Source: Minicystis rosea (GTDB lineage Bacteria; Myxococcota_A; Polyangia; Polyangiales; Polyangiaceae). From it: DNA of 64,000 bases. Below the pieces are notes generated by a model that saw only the letters and a list, made by a program, of their open reading frames with translations, did not search any database and was not told the DNA's origin. A program made the translations under genes and the position numbers. The stretch lies in assembly GCA_001931535.1 (NCBI GenBank), contig CP016211.1:6867703-6931702 (forward strand), given 5' to 3'. Position 1 is the first letter of the stretch; each line of letters starts with the position of its first letter. Of this stretch, positions 7,929 to 19,800 are shown in pieces.

Positions 7929-9533
7929 ATGGAGTTTCAGCGTCTCCACAAGCAGGCTAGATCTATCCTTGCGGGCCGGTGGCTCGTCGTGGGTGGATGT
8001 CTCCTCGGCGCTTCGTGCTCCGGCGATTCAAACGATCGCGAGAGCGGAAGTCTCGGGGGGATGCCCATTCATCACCTGACGAGCGCCGAGTACAACAACA
8101 CCGTCGCGCATCTGCTCGGCACGAAGCTCAGGCCGGCCGACTACTTCCCTTCCGCCGCGGCGACGGGCTTCGACGCCAACGTCGGTGTGCTCTCGGGCGT
8201 CTCCCAGGTGCTGCTCCAAGGCTATTACGACGCGGCCAAGGAGCTCGCCGCGGACGCCTTCGCGAACGGCGCGCAGCGCGAAAAGATCCTCATCTGCGAG
8301 CCGGCGTCGGCCAAGGACACCGCCTGTCCCGAGCGCATCGTCGACTCGTTCGGCCTGCGCGCCTTCCGCCGCCCGCTCGAGGCCGCGGAGCGGAGCCGCT
8401 ACGTGAAGAAGTACGGCGAGGCGCGGAGCACCCTCGGGATGACGCACGAAAAGGCGGCGGAGCACGTCGTCCGCATCATGCTCACGTCACCCAACTTCCT
8501 CCTGCGGATCGAGCTCGACAAGAACCCGGGCTCCACCGAGCCGCGCCCCCTCGACGGCTACGAGCTCGCCTCGCGCCTCTCTTATCTGCTCTGGAGCTCG
8601 ATGCCCGACGACGCGCTCTTCGATCTCGCCAAGGAAGACGGGCTCGGCTCGAAGGCCTCCGTCGAGGCGCAGGTCGATCGCATGTTGGCCGACCCGAAGA
8701 GCCAAGGGTTCTTCGATAACTTCTTCGGTCAATGGCTCGGGACTCGGCAGCTCGACAGCCACCACGCCGACAAGACGCTGTTCCCCGAGTGGAGCGAGGA
8801 CATCCAGCAAGCGATGGTCGATCAGGCCAATGCGTACCTGACCGAGTTCACCGTCGGTGAGCGGCGGTGGTCCGATTTCCTCTCCGCGCCCCACCCCGCG
8901 AGCACGCCGCTCGATCCGATCTACGCCGAAGATCCCGAGGGCGGACGCTCGGGGTTCCTCACCCTCCCCGCCTTCCTCACCCTCTCTTCACTGCCCGAGC
9001 GGACGTCGCCCACCTCGCGCGCCAAGACCATCATCGTCGGTCTGTTCTGCACCAACATCTCTCCGCCGGCGAACCTCAACATTCCCGATCTCGGGGCCGC
9101 GGGCGGCGGCGACGTCGACATCCAGAACGTGCGCAAGAAGCTCGAAGCGCACCGGAAGGATCCGGCCTGCGCCGGGTGCCACAACACGCTCGATCCCATC
9201 GGGCTCAGCCTGGAGAATTACGACGCCGTCGGCCGGTATCGGACGGAGTACACCAACGGTGATCCGATCGACGCCACGGGCACCTACGCGGGCGCTTCGT
9301 TCCAGGACATCGCGGGTCTCGTCCCCGAGCTCGTGGAGGACACGAGATTCCTCACCTGCCCGCCGAACAAGCTCTTCAGCTATGCGCTGCGCCGGACGCC
9401 GACGACCGACGACAAGCCGTACATCGACTCCATCGTCGCAGGTTGGAAGGGCGGCACCATCTCCGATCTCGCCAAGCGCGTCACGACGAGCGACGCCTTC
9501 CGCAACCGCGTCCCCAACCTCGAGGCCGAGTGA
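7929..9533 (+). CDS. DUF1592/DUF1588-family cytochrome-like lipoprotein
   Basis: 534 aa, preceded by a strong CAGGAGGA ribosome binding site. The N terminus has a signal with lipobox LGASC (Cys30). The body follows the DUF1587-DUF1595-DUF1592-DUF1588-DUF1585 order known from planctomycetes and myxobacteria: HLTSAEYNNTVAHLLG near residue 50, AFRRPL near 145, ASRLSYLLWSSMPDD near 220, and a single CxxCH haem-binding-type motif, CAGCH, at 414-418 followed by LDPIGLSLENYDAVGRYR. The family is probably periplasmic or surface exposed. Its biochemical role is not established, although it is always paired with DUF1552 proteins, as here. Only one CxxCH is visible. The next gene follows in 34 bp, so the two are almost certainly co-transcribed. 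Confidence 0.85.
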   Translation: MEFQRLHKQARSILAGRWLVVGGCLLGASCSGDSNDRESGSLGGMPIHHLTSAEYNNTVAHLLGTKLRPADYFPSAAATGFDANVGVLSGVSQVLLQGYYDAAKELAADAFANGAQREKILICEPASAKDTACPERIVDSFGLRAFRRPLEAAERSRYVKKYGEARSTLGMTHEKAAEHVVRIMLTSPNFLLRIELDKNPGSTEPRPLDGYELASRLSYLLWSSMPDDALFDLAKEDGLGSKASVEAQVDRMLADPKSQGFFDNFFGQWLGTRQLDSHHADKTLFPEWSEDIQQAMVDQANAYLTEFTVGERRWSDFLSAPHPASTPLDPIYAEDPEGGRSGFLTLPAFLTLSSLPERTSPTSRAKTIIVGLFCTNISPPANLNIPDLGAAGGGDVDIQNVRKKLEAHRKDPACAGCHNTLDPIGLSLENYDAVGRYRTEYTNGDPIDATGTYAGASFQDIAGLVPELVEDTRFLTCPPNKLFSYALRRTPTTDDKPYIDSIVAGWKGGTISDLAKRVTTSDAFRNRVPNLEAE

Positions 9534-9567
9534 TTCGGCGCGCCTCTCGCAAAGGAGCAACCTCGCC

Positions 9568-11133
9568 ATGAAACACTTGCTGTCTCGTCGAAACCTGCTG
9601 CGCGGCGTCGGTGTCTGTCTGGCGTTGCCGTGGCTCGAGAGCCTGGCTTCGCGGCCCGCGCGCGCCGACGCGCCCGGAGGGCCCAAGCGCTTCCTCCTGG
9701 TGTCCTATCCCAATGGGGCGCCTCACCCGTGGTGGGACAAGGCACCTGCCTTCGGCACCAGCCTGAAAGGCAACGACTTCACCTTGCCCGTCGTGCTCGA
9801 TGCCTTTGCTCCGTTGAAGTCGAAGATGCTCATGGTGAGCCGGCTCGGGAACTACACGTGGCGAAAGGACGCCACGCCGCCGGAGCCCGCCATCGAGCCG
9901 GCGCACTCGCGCCTGATGGCGGCGATGACGACGTGCGTCGACGCGGACGCGGTAGCCAAGGCCAATGGCACGAACGATCTCACGTCCGCCGTGTTCAATG
10001 GAGTCTCCGTCGATCAGCTCATCGTGCAGCAGGCCGATTTGGGGAAGAAGACGACGATTCCGTCGCTGCAAACGGGGCTCGGCGTGAAGCCCGGCTTCTT
10101 CGATTACCGGAGCTACGCCTACAACCAGGCGGTCTCTTGGAAGAGCCCGAAGGAGCCTTTGAAGCGGCAGGTCAACCCCAAGGCGGTCTTCGATGCGCTG
10201 GTCGCCGGCGGCGCGGTGGCCGGATCGAGCGGGACCGATCCGGATTCGATCGCGGCGGCCAAGCTCCGCGCCGCCACGGAGCAGAGCGTGATCGACGCGG
10301 TCCGGGACGATGCCAATTCGCTCATGGGCCGCGTGAGCACGCGGGATCGCGGCGTGCTTCAAGAGTACTTGGACTCGCTGCGCGGCATCGAGAAGACGGT
10401 CACCAGCGTGGCCTCGACGATGCCCAGCGATCTCGGGTGCAATCCCATCGCCACGCCGGGCGCCGTCCCCGAGCCGCCGGGGCCGCAACAAGGCTTGAAC
10501 CAAGGTGACGATGGCTATGATCACGAGGCGCACGCCAACGTGATGAACGACCTCATCGCCATGGCCATCCAATGCGACGTGACCCGCGTGGTGACGCACA
10601 TGCTCGACGACGCCCGCTCGGAGTTCGAATACCGGCACATCCCCGCCGCGGATCGGATGAAGGTCGGCCTCGAATACCACGAGGGGAGCAGCCTGCATTT
10701 CCACGCGTGCCAGCACGGGCCCGGGGAGATCGCCGCGACGCCGATGGACGGCAGCTATCCCATCCTCACGCCCAGCAACCTCGATTTCACCGCCATCAAT
10801 TACTGGCTCAGCCGCAAGACCGCGGAGCTCGCGCTGAAGCTCGACGCCATCAAGGAAGGGGACGGGACGGTCCTCGATCACACCGTGATGGTCTTCATGA
10901 GCGAGATGCGCACGCACGATCACGACGGCTACGATCTCCCCATCGTGATGCTGGGCGGCGGCGGGGTCTTCCAGCAAAACGCGCACGTCGCCTATCAGCC
11001 CATCGGCAAGGATCGCCAGCTCCGCGATCTCTGGTTCACCATCATGAGGCAGTATTACAAGATGGATATCACCTCGTTCGGCGAGTCGGCCGACGGCGCC
11101 CCCAACGCGCTTTTGGAAGAGATCCTCGTCTGA
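9568..11133 (+). CDS. DUF1552-family exported protein
   Basis: 521 aa. The start ATG has AAAGGAG ten bases upstream. The N terminus carries a twin-arginine-type signal (LSRRNLLRGVGVCLALPWLES, cut after an Ala-rich stretch), so export in a folded state through Tat is likely. The remainder matches the DUF1552 family, which resembles DUF1501 and sulfatase-like alkaline-phosphatase folds: KRFLLVSYPNGAPH at the mature N terminus, a long insert, then MVFMSEM-THDHDGYDLPIVMLGGGG near the C terminus. It is paired with the upstream DUF1592 protein, the standard arrangement. The function of the pair is unknown; oxidative attack on an extracellular polymer has been guessed from context but not shown here. 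Confidence 0.85.
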   Translation: MKHLLSRRNLLRGVGVCLALPWLESLASRPARADAPGGPKRFLLVSYPNGAPHPWWDKAPAFGTSLKGNDFTLPVVLDAFAPLKSKMLMVSRLGNYTWRKDATPPEPAIEPAHSRLMAAMTTCVDADAVAKANGTNDLTSAVFNGVSVDQLIVQQADLGKKTTIPSLQTGLGVKPGFFDYRSYAYNQAVSWKSPKEPLKRQVNPKAVFDALVAGGAVAGSSGTDPDSIAAAKLRAATEQSVIDAVRDDANSLMGRVSTRDRGVLQEYLDSLRGIEKTVTSVASTMPSDLGCNPIATPGAVPEPPGPQQGLNQGDDGYDHEAHANVMNDLIAMAIQCDVTRVVTHMLDDARSEFEYRHIPAADRMKVGLEYHEGSSLHFHACQHGPGEIAATPMDGSYPILTPSNLDFTAINYWLSRKTAELALKLDAIKEGDGTVLDHTVMVFMSEMRTHDHDGYDLPIVMLGGGGVFQQNAHVAYQPIGKDRQLRDLWFTIMRQYYKMDITSFGESADGAPNALLEEILV

Positions 11134-11161
11134 GGATCAGCGGAATCCGCGGCGCATCGCT

Positions 11162-11241
11162 GCGGCTCTTTTGAACGGAGCCGCACGAGGCCCGCGTGTT
11201 CGACGCTCGCTGAGAGCATCACCGATGAGCACGCGGGCCTC
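11162..11241. terminator. Two hairpins between convergent genes
   Basis: GCGGCTC (11162-11168) pairs with GAGCCGC (11178-11184) around a T-rich 9-nt loop. GAGGCCCGCGTG (11187-11198) pairs perfectly over 12 bp with 11230-11241. They lie between the ends of the DUF1552 gene and the oppositely oriented aspartokinase gene, so they probably serve as a bidirectional terminator. Confidence 0.45.
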
Positions 11242-11295
11242 GGCGCGCTTCGCACGAATGGCGAGGCGCGCGAGGGTGCGTGTCGAGGGGCGGGA

Positions 11296-12624
<1,329 letters not shown>

Positions 12625-12633
12625 GGGGCCGCG

Positions 12634-12639
12634 AGGCTA
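12634..12639 (-). promoter_or_regulatory. Putative -10 box of the aspartokinase gene
   Basis: On the minus strand TAGCCT (inside TATTAGCCT) ends 9 nt before the ATG. A start site about 7 nt downstream would give a nearly leaderless mRNA, consistent with the lack of a Shine-Dalgarno sequence. Confidence 0.4.
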
Positions 12640-12844
12640 ATACAAGATTCGCGAGGAGGCCCGCAGGGAGCGCTGCGCTCTCCCGATTCCTCCCCTGCCC
12701 CCGTCTCTCCAGAGACGCCTGATGCGCGCCCTGTCGCGGTCCCCGATCCATGTGAGCGTCCTTGCATGGATGCGTGGGATCACCGCGTCTCGAAGGGGGG
12801 CTCCGTGCGACGCGCGGCGCACGGCAGCCTTCTCGGTCACATCG

Positions 12845-13669
12845 TCAGGGCTCGCAGCGGGTGATCGTCACGCTCTTCATCACGAGCGGCGTCTCGGGCT
12901 TGTCGTTCGTGGTGGTGGGCACGTGGGTGAGCATGGTGACGACGTCGATGGGGGTGCAGTCGCCGAAGATCGTGTAGCCGCCGTCGAGGCTCGGGAGATC
13001 GACCTCGGCGATGTAGAACTGCGATCCATTGGTGTTCGCGCCCGAGTTCGCGTAGGCGAGCGTGCCGGGGTGGTGCTGGAGATCGGAGATCTCGTCGGCG
13101 AATTTGTAGCCCGGGCCGCCGTAGCCGTTGCCCAGCGGATCACCGCCCTGCGCGACGAACTCGGGGATGACGCGATGGAAGGTGAGGCCGTCGTAGAAGC
13201 GGCGCTTCACCCACTTCTTGGTCGTGGGGTCTTTCCAAGGCCGCGTCCCGCGGGCGAGACCGACGAAATTGGCGACGCCGTTCGGGGCCTTGTCGGCGTG
13301 GAGGACGCAGGTGAGCACGCCGAGATCGGTGTCGATGATGGCGCGGAGCGGGCCCGGGCCATTGGGCAAACCGGCGAGGGCGTCATCCATCGTGAACATG
13401 CCTTTGGCGGGATCGGTCGTGTCGGGGAGCACCTCGTCGGGCATGCTCGTGTCGGGGCCGCACGGGCCCGTGCCGCCGCCGCCGGTCGAGGTCGTGCTGC
13501 CACCGGTGCCGGTCGACGTGGTGGTCGAGGTCGTGCCGCCGCTGCCGGTCGTGCTGCCGCCGGTGCCGATCGTGCTGCCGCCGGTGCCCGTGGTGTTTCC
13601 GCCTTCGCTCCCGCAACCGGCTGCGATCGCGATCACGAGCGCCGCCGCCCCCTGCCATCCGTGTTTCAT
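12845..13669 (-). CDS. Cyclophilin-type peptidyl-prolyl isomerase lipoprotein
   Basis: 274 aa exported peptidyl-prolyl cis-trans isomerase. The N terminus is a short signal with lipobox IAAGC, then a linker made of about ten GTGGST/TTGSGG-like units (residues 24-68) that lifts the enzyme from the membrane. The cyclophilin domain (about 105-272) shows the family core: FYDGLTFHRVIPEFVAQGGD with the catalytic Arg in FHR and the Gln in QGG, followed by GTLAYANSGANTNGSQFYI and YTIFGDC. It probably folds periplasmic or surface proteins, perhaps the many lipoproteins encoded nearby. Monocistronic; a TAGCCT hexamer lies 6 nt upstream of the ATG. Confidence 0.9.
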   Translation of the reverse strand: MKHGWQGAAALVIAIAAGCGSEGGNTTGTGGSTIGTGGSTTGSGGTTSTTTSTGTGGSTTSTGGGGTGPCGPDTSMPDEVLPDTTDPAKGMFTMDDALAGLPNGPGPLRAIIDTDLGVLTCVLHADKAPNGVANFVGLARGTRPWKDPTTKKWVKRRFYDGLTFHRVIPEFVAQGGDPLGNGYGGPGYKFADEISDLQHHPGTLAYANSGANTNGSQFYIAEVDLPSLDGGYTIFGDCTPIDVVTMLTHVPTTTNDKPETPLVMKSVTITRCEP

Positions 13670-13675
13670 CGGCGC

Positions 13676-13681
13676 AGGCTA
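13676..13681 (-). promoter_or_regulatory. Putative -10 box of the cyclophilin gene
   Basis: TAGCCT on the minus strand, six bases before the ATG; the same hexamer and spacing occur before the first flotillin-like gene (25281-25286). Suggests a leaderless transcript. Confidence 0.4.
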
Positions 13682-13771
13682 CACGCCCTCGCGAGGAGGC
13701 GTCGAACGAAGCGGGCCTTCGGCGCAACGAACGGGCGTTCGAGCGCCTGCGGCGCTCCGGCCGGAGACTTC

Positions 13772-14815
13772 ATGATCGACCCTCGTCGGCTCGTCCTCGC
13801 GACGCTCGTTTCGGCCATCGGCTCGGCCCTCGGCTGCGCGCCGTCCGAGGCGAGATCGGCGGCGACCGTGGAGATCCCGAGAGAGCTCGCCGCGCCGATC
13901 GATCCCGCGACCGCCGGGGAAAAGGCGGCGACCTTTCGGGTGCTCAATCACCTCGGGTGGCCGTTCCGTCTGGCGCGCGTGCAGATGGTGGCCGACGGCA
14001 CGGAGATCAGGCACGCCGTCGCCGCCGATCGCGAGCTCCCGGCGACGATCGCCGCGTCGGTCACGGTCGCGCCCGGGCCGCACGTGTTTCATCTCGTCGC
14101 CTCCGCGCGGGTGAAGCTGACCGCCATCGGCCCGGCCTGCACGGTCACGCTGCGGAGCGCGATCCCCTTCGTGGCCGAGGCGACGAAGCCCGCCGACATC
14201 ACCGCCGATCTCTACCTCCGCGATGCCACCCGGCGCTTCGAGGAGCGGCTCGACCTGAGGACGCGGCTCTCCGGCGTGGGATCCGACACGGGATCCAGCG
14301 CGCGTTTGCCCGCGGCCGACGAGGCGCGCTGCGGATCGCTGCGAGCTCCCGAGCGTGTGATGTGCCGCGTGGAGGCGATGGTCGCCGAGGCGGTGCGCGC
14401 GCGCGACGTCGTGAAGGTGCTCTGCTACCGCGACAAGCTCGATCCGATGCGCGTGATCGCGCGCATGCGCGACGAAGCGTGGGCCCAGGCGGAGGCCCTC
14501 CGCGCGAGCGACGGCGAGCGCCATGCTCCGCGCCGCAGCCCGACCTTCATTTGGAACGAGGTGCCGGCCGCGCCCACCGAGGCGCGCCTCGACGAGGCGG
14601 AGTACCGCGATCGCGTCTTGGTGCTGGACCGGCAGATCGAGATCCTGGGTCGCGAAGCGGACCAATGCATCGGGGAAGATTTGGGCGATCCGATTGGACC
14701 ACGCGTCACGGTCGACGATTGCTTCGCCACGGGCGCGCCCGAGATCGATCCCGAGCTGCTCGGCCCGAGGATGCCGGGCAACGCGCTGCCCGCGCCCGCG
14801 CCGTGGGCTTTTTAG
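13772..14815 (+). CDS. Unknown exported lipoprotein with Cys-containing C-terminal region
   Basis: 347 aa, not recognised. The N terminus is a signal peptide ending in a lipobox-like SALGC. The first half (to about residue 150) is beta-rich and contains APGPHVFHLVASARVKL, which could be an immunoglobulin-like or carrier domain. The second half is helical with paired cysteines (ARCGSLRAPERVMCRVEAM, VLCYRD, DQCIGED, VDDCFATG) and many acidic and Arg residues. A GGAGA sequence 5-9 bases before the ATG may act as ribosome binding site. It diverges from the cyclophilin gene and ends at a strong hairpin. Confidence 0.6.
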   Translation: MIDPRRLVLATLVSAIGSALGCAPSEARSAATVEIPRELAAPIDPATAGEKAATFRVLNHLGWPFRLARVQMVADGTEIRHAVAADRELPATIAASVTVAPGPHVFHLVASARVKLTAIGPACTVTLRSAIPFVAEATKPADITADLYLRDATRRFEERLDLRTRLSGVGSDTGSSARLPAADEARCGSLRAPERVMCRVEAMVAEAVRARDVVKVLCYRDKLDPMRVIARMRDEAWAQAEALRASDGERHAPRRSPTFIWNEVPAAPTEARLDEAEYRDRVLVLDRQIEILGREADQCIGEDLGDPIGPRVTVDDCFATGAPEIDPELLGPRMPGNALPAPAPWAF

Positions 14816-14816
14816 C

Positions 14817-14876
14817 AGGCTGCTGAAGACGGCTCCGCGCCCCGAAGCGGAGCGCTCGCGATGTCTTCAGCAGCCT
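14817..14876. terminator. 14-bp inverted repeat, bidirectional terminator
   Basis: AGGCTGCTGAAGAC (14817-14830) is matched perfectly by its complement at 14863-14876. An inner GCTCCGC/GCGGAGC pair (14832-14838 and 14847-14853) extends the stem. It starts just after the stop codon of the unknown lipoprotein, whose final codons overlap a TTTTT run, and ends before the stop of the facing kinase gene. It most likely terminates both transcripts; a miniature mobile element end is an alternative. Confidence 0.55.
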
Positions 14877-14888
14877 CTCGGCGATCCC

Positions 14889-16322
<1,434 letters not shown>

Positions 16323-16707
16323 TGCCGCCGACTGTAGCTTGGAAGGGCGCTCCTCCGGAATGGGGAGCGTGCCGATCACGGTCAGGGCTTCTCCCCACGA
16401 CTGCCATCCCTTGTTTCCACCCCCGCTCGGATTGCACACAAAGAACGACGAACGCTCACGCCGCCGTCATCGCGACCTTTCCGTCCCGAAACCGGCGCGA
16501 CACGCTCGATCGATCGATGCATCCACGCTCCGCCGAGCGTGCAAGCCTCCCCCTCTAACACGAATGCGCGACCTCGCGGGAGGATGTCATGCGGCGGGAC
16601 GAGGCCCGAAATCACGAGCGCGCAGGCGATGTCTTCGCTGGAAACCCGGGCGAGGAAACGCGCGGCGGCCCGAAGGCACCGCGGGCCGCGTGGTAGATTG
16701 AAGAGGC
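16323..16707. other. Intergenic region, 385 bp, divergent promoters
   Basis: Lies between the kinase start on the minus strand and the frameshifted gene on the plus strand. It holds a TACAGT hexamer for the kinase (16331-16336, minus strand) and TAGATT (16694-16699) eight bases before the plus-strand ATG. A run of overlapping CGAT units (about 16507-16518) has no known meaning. No protein-like reading frame is evident. Confidence 0.4.
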
Positions 16708-17909
16708 ATGGGTACACCCGATCGCCGGAAGAAGAAGAGCTCTCCACCCGCGGCTCCGGCCGCGGACGCAGAGGTCACGGTGCCTGATGGGCACGAGGTG
16801 AACATCGTCGCGCCGGGCCTCGCGCCGGGCGTCACCGAGCACGCGGGCGGCACGTGGGTCGCCGACCTCGGGATCGGCAGCGACGAGCTCGGCGATCAAG
16901 TCGACGCGGTCCTCGAAGAGGTGGAGTCGCTCGCGGGTGGGCCGAGGCCGCAGGTGATCCTCTCGACCGTCGCGGGTCAGCTCGCGGCGCTCTTCGCGCC
17001 CAACAATCCGCCGATCATTCCCCTCGCGGGCCTGCTCGTGTGGGTGATCGACGTGGCCGCGCTCGCGGGGCTCCGCGCGCGCCGGCGCTCGTGCAGCGGA
17101 TCCTCCGGCGCATCCATCAGCTCGGCGCGGGCCCGAGGCCGCTGCCGCAGGCGGTGTACGTGCATGGGCTCGCGTCCCCGCGCGGGCGCGCGGTGGCGGA
17201 GCTGCTCCTCGACCTCGGCGCGCAGGTGCGCGAGCCCGATCCCCATCACGGCACCGTGCTCGTGACGGTGAAGCGCCCCGAGGGTGTCGTGCTCACCGTG
17301 CTCGCCGGCCCGCCGGTGCGCCCCCGCGGCGCCGTCGACAGCGCCGCGAAGACGCTGAACGAGAAGAAGGACGCGGCGCTCCGCGACGGCGATCCCGATC
17401 GCCTGCACGCGCTCGAAGATCACGAGCGTGACGACCTCGCGAAGCGCCTCGCTCCCGCGAAGGACGAAGCGCCGGTGTCGTCGGTCGAGCACGCCACGCG
17501 GCTCAATCGGCTCCTGCTCGACGCCGCCGACGAGGCCGAGGGCGACGCGGCCCGACACGCGCTCTACAAAGAGCTCCTCGCCCGCGAGATCCCGCTCTTG
17601 CTCATCGTCGATCCCAAGACCCAAGCGGCCGCGCTGCGGGAGCTCCCCGGCGGCATCCGCGGCATGGCGGCGTATCCCGATCGCGCCTCGCTCCTCGCCG
17701 CCGCCGACGATCTCGGCCTCTCCCCCGGCACGTTCGGCGCCGCCGAGATGGTGCCCGAAAAGCTCTTCGGCTGGGCGGCGAGCAACGGGCACGCCGTGCT
17801 CGTGAACGTCTATCGCACCCGCGGAGAGCCGCTCTACGTGCCAATCGCCCTGGAGATCGTGCGCACCCTCGCGCAGGGACAAGCACCGCCGCGCGAGCAA
17901 AAGAAATAA
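16708..17909 (+). pseudogene. Unknown gene split by a frameshift
   Basis: Two good coding segments in different frames appear to form one protein of about 400 aa. From the ATG (TAGATT box 8 nt upstream) the first frame encodes about 124 plausible residues, ending in a hydrophobic stretch (IIPLAGLLVWVIDVAALAGL). At 17072-17084, in a CGCGCGCG run, plausible coding moves back one base into the frame that reads ALVQRILRRIHQLGAG and continues to the stop at 17909 with strong G/C third positions. The first frame after this point turns into Arg/Ser/Cys-rich nonsense. The C-terminal part (YVHGLASPRGRAVAELLLDLGA; IPLLLIVDPKTQAAALRELPGG; VLVNVYRTRGEPLYVPIALEI) belongs to no family I recognise. A one-base deletion or a sequencing error fits best. 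Confidence 0.6.
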
Positions 17910-17956
17910 TGGCAGGACGGGGCACCTCCGCCGCTGTTCAGCGCCGCGGCCGAGGA

Positions 17957-17962
17957 TAGCAT
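17957..17962 (+). promoter_or_regulatory. Putative -10 box of the VOC gene
   Basis: TAGCAT six bases before the ATG at 17969, with no Shine-Dalgarno sequence between; a leaderless mRNA is likely. Confidence 0.35.
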
Positions 17963-17968
17963 CGCGCC

Positions 17969-18346
17969 ATGTCCATCCTCGATCACATCACCCTTCACGT
18001 CAGCGACTACGCCCGATCCAAGGCCTTTTACGAGCAGGCGCTCGCGCCGCTCGGGATCGTCGTGGTCATGGACTTCGGCAAGTTCTGTGGCTTCGGCCGC
18101 GACGGCAAGCCGGACTTCTGGATCGGAGAGAAGCCCGGCGAAAAGCCCACGCCCGTCTCGCCGACGCACGTCGCCTTCTCGGCCGGGAGCCGGGCCGACG
18201 TCGAGGCCTTCCACAAAGCGGCGCTCGCCGCCGGCGGCAAGGACAACGGCGCGCCCGGCATCCGCGAGCAATATCACCCGAATTACTATGGTGCCTTCGT
18301 GATCGATCCCGACGGGCACAACATCGAGTCTGTCATTCACCACTGA
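17969..18346 (+). CDS. VOC (glyoxalase/bleomycin-resistance) family protein
   Basis: 125 aa, the normal size of a single vicinal-oxygen-chelate protein with two beta-alpha-beta-beta-beta modules. Seen: N-terminal DHITLHVSDYARSKAFYEQAL with the metal-ligand-type His of the first strand, a central THVAFSAGSRADVEAFHKAAL, and the C-terminal FVIDPDGHNIESV that supplies the second His and the acidic ligand. Such proteins bind a divalent metal and act on small electrophiles or dioxygenase substrates. The substrate cannot be assigned. Short gap after the frameshifted gene and its own TAGCAT box. Confidence 0.85.
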   Translation: MSILDHITLHVSDYARSKAFYEQALAPLGIVVVMDFGKFCGFGRDGKPDFWIGEKPGEKPTPVSPTHVAFSAGSRADVEAFHKAALAAGGKDNGAPGIREQYHPNYYGAFVIDPDGHNIESVIHH

Positions 18347-18459
18347 CACGATCGTCGCAGCGCCGGATTCGCCCGGCTCTCCCGTCCTTCGAATCGGGGC
18401 CTCCCGCCTGGACAAGCCCCCTCGCCTGCCGCACGCGATCCCGTGGAAGGGTCGATTCC

Positions 18460-19662
18460 ATGGGTCATCCGCGCCGCCGCCCCCAAGCCCGTCACCTCGA
18501 GATCGCCGAACGGCCGCCGCTTCGGCTGCCGTCGATTCATGCGCCGACGGAGCGCGAATCGGAGGAGAAGCCCACGCCGCTGCCGCCCGAAGAACGCGTG
18601 GGCTATGCGGTGGTGGGCCTCGGGCGGCTCGCGCTCGAGGAGGTTCTTCCGGCGCTCCGATCCTCCATGTCCTCTCGCCTCGTGGCGCTGGTGAGCGGCG
18701 ATCCCGAGAAGGCGGCGCGCGTGGCGGCGGCCTACGGGATCTCGCCGCAGAGCGTTTACGATTACCGATCGTTCGATCGCATCCGCGACGATCCGAAGAT
18801 CGAGGCGGTGTACATCGCCACCCCGAACGCGCTCCACCCGGAGCATGCGATACGGGCCGCGGAGGCGGGAAAGCACGTGCTCTGCGAGAAGCCGATGGCC
18901 AACTCGGTGGCCGACTGCGACGCGATGATCGCGGCCGCCGCCGACGCGCAAAGGCTCCTCATGATCGCTTATCGGCTGCAATACGAGCCCCACAATCGCG
19001 CCGCCATCGACATCGTGCGCCGAAAGACGCTGGGCGCGGCCAAGCTCATCGAGGCGGTGAACGTGCAGCACCAGGGCGATCCCCGGCAATGGCGCCTCCG
19101 CCGCGCGCTCGCGGGTGGAGGGGCGCTGCCGGACATCGGGATCTATTGCTTGAGCGCGGCGCGCTACCTGACGGGCGAAGAGCCCATCGAGATCTCGGCC
19201 ACCATGTACAGCACACCGGGCGATCCCCGCTTCCGCGAGGTCGAAGAGACGGTGAGCTTCAACCTGCGTTTCCCGAGCGGCGTGATGGCCGTGTGCACGA
19301 CGAGCTACGGTGCCCACGAGTCACGGCGATACCGCATGATGGCGGAGAACGGTTGGGTCGATCTCGACCCGGCCTTCTCCTACGGCGGCCTCAGGATGCA
19401 CGTGGGCCGGAAGCGCGACGCGGCCGTCGAGGAGGTTAGCGAGCAGCGGAGGGACGAGCGGAGCCAGTTCGCACGGGAGATCGATCACTTCTCCCAATGC
19501 GTGCGAAACGGGCAGAAGCCGCACACGCCCGGCGAAGAAGGCCGCCAAGACGTGCTCTTGATGGAAGCCATTTACGCGGCCGCGCGCCGAGGCCGACCGG
19601 TGCGCCTGCCCGAGCTGGGCGTGCTTGACGCCTTCCGCGGGCCGCCCCCGGATCTCGGTTGA
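18460..19662 (+). CDS. Gfo/Idh/MocA-family NAD(P)-dependent oxidoreductase
   Basis: 400 aa cytosolic sugar or polyol dehydrogenase of the glucose-fructose-oxidoreductase type. After a variable 45-residue N terminus the Rossmann motif appears as GYAVVGLGRLALEEVLPAL (about 48-66), then the family hallmark EKP at 143-145 in HVLCEKPMANSV, and the AYRLQYEPHN segment characteristic of the GFOR branch. The C-terminal half is the substrate-binding beta-sheet domain (GGALPDIGIYCLSAARYLTGEEP). No signal peptide is evident, unlike Zymomonas GFOR, so it probably acts inside the cell. It stands alone; substrate unknown. Confidence 0.88.
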   Translation: MGHPRRRPQARHLEIAERPPLRLPSIHAPTERESEEKPTPLPPEERVGYAVVGLGRLALEEVLPALRSSMSSRLVALVSGDPEKAARVAAAYGISPQSVYDYRSFDRIRDDPKIEAVYIATPNALHPEHAIRAAEAGKHVLCEKPMANSVADCDAMIAAAADAQRLLMIAYRLQYEPHNRAAIDIVRRKTLGAAKLIEAVNVQHQGDPRQWRLRRALAGGGALPDIGIYCLSAARYLTGEEPIEISATMYSTPGDPRFREVEETVSFNLRFPSGVMAVCTTSYGAHESRRYRMMAENGWVDLDPAFSYGGLRMHVGRKRDAAVEEVSEQRRDERSQFAREIDHFSQCVRNGQKPHTPGEEGRQDVLLMEAIYAAARRGRPVRLPELGVLDAFRGPPPDLG

Positions 19663-19800
19663 GCCACCGAGCGTCCATCGACGCTCGGAATCGACAGCGA
19701 TTCTCCCCTCGAATGCAACGGCACGAGCCGCGACGAATGGGGGTCGAAGGCCGAGCGCATCTCGCAGAATCGGCGACAGGCCTGCTATGGTGCCGGCCGA

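Noticed and set aside
17072..17084. Programmed frameshift at the CG run
   Set aside because: No slippery heptamer and no obvious downstream pseudoknot; deletion or sequencing error is simpler.
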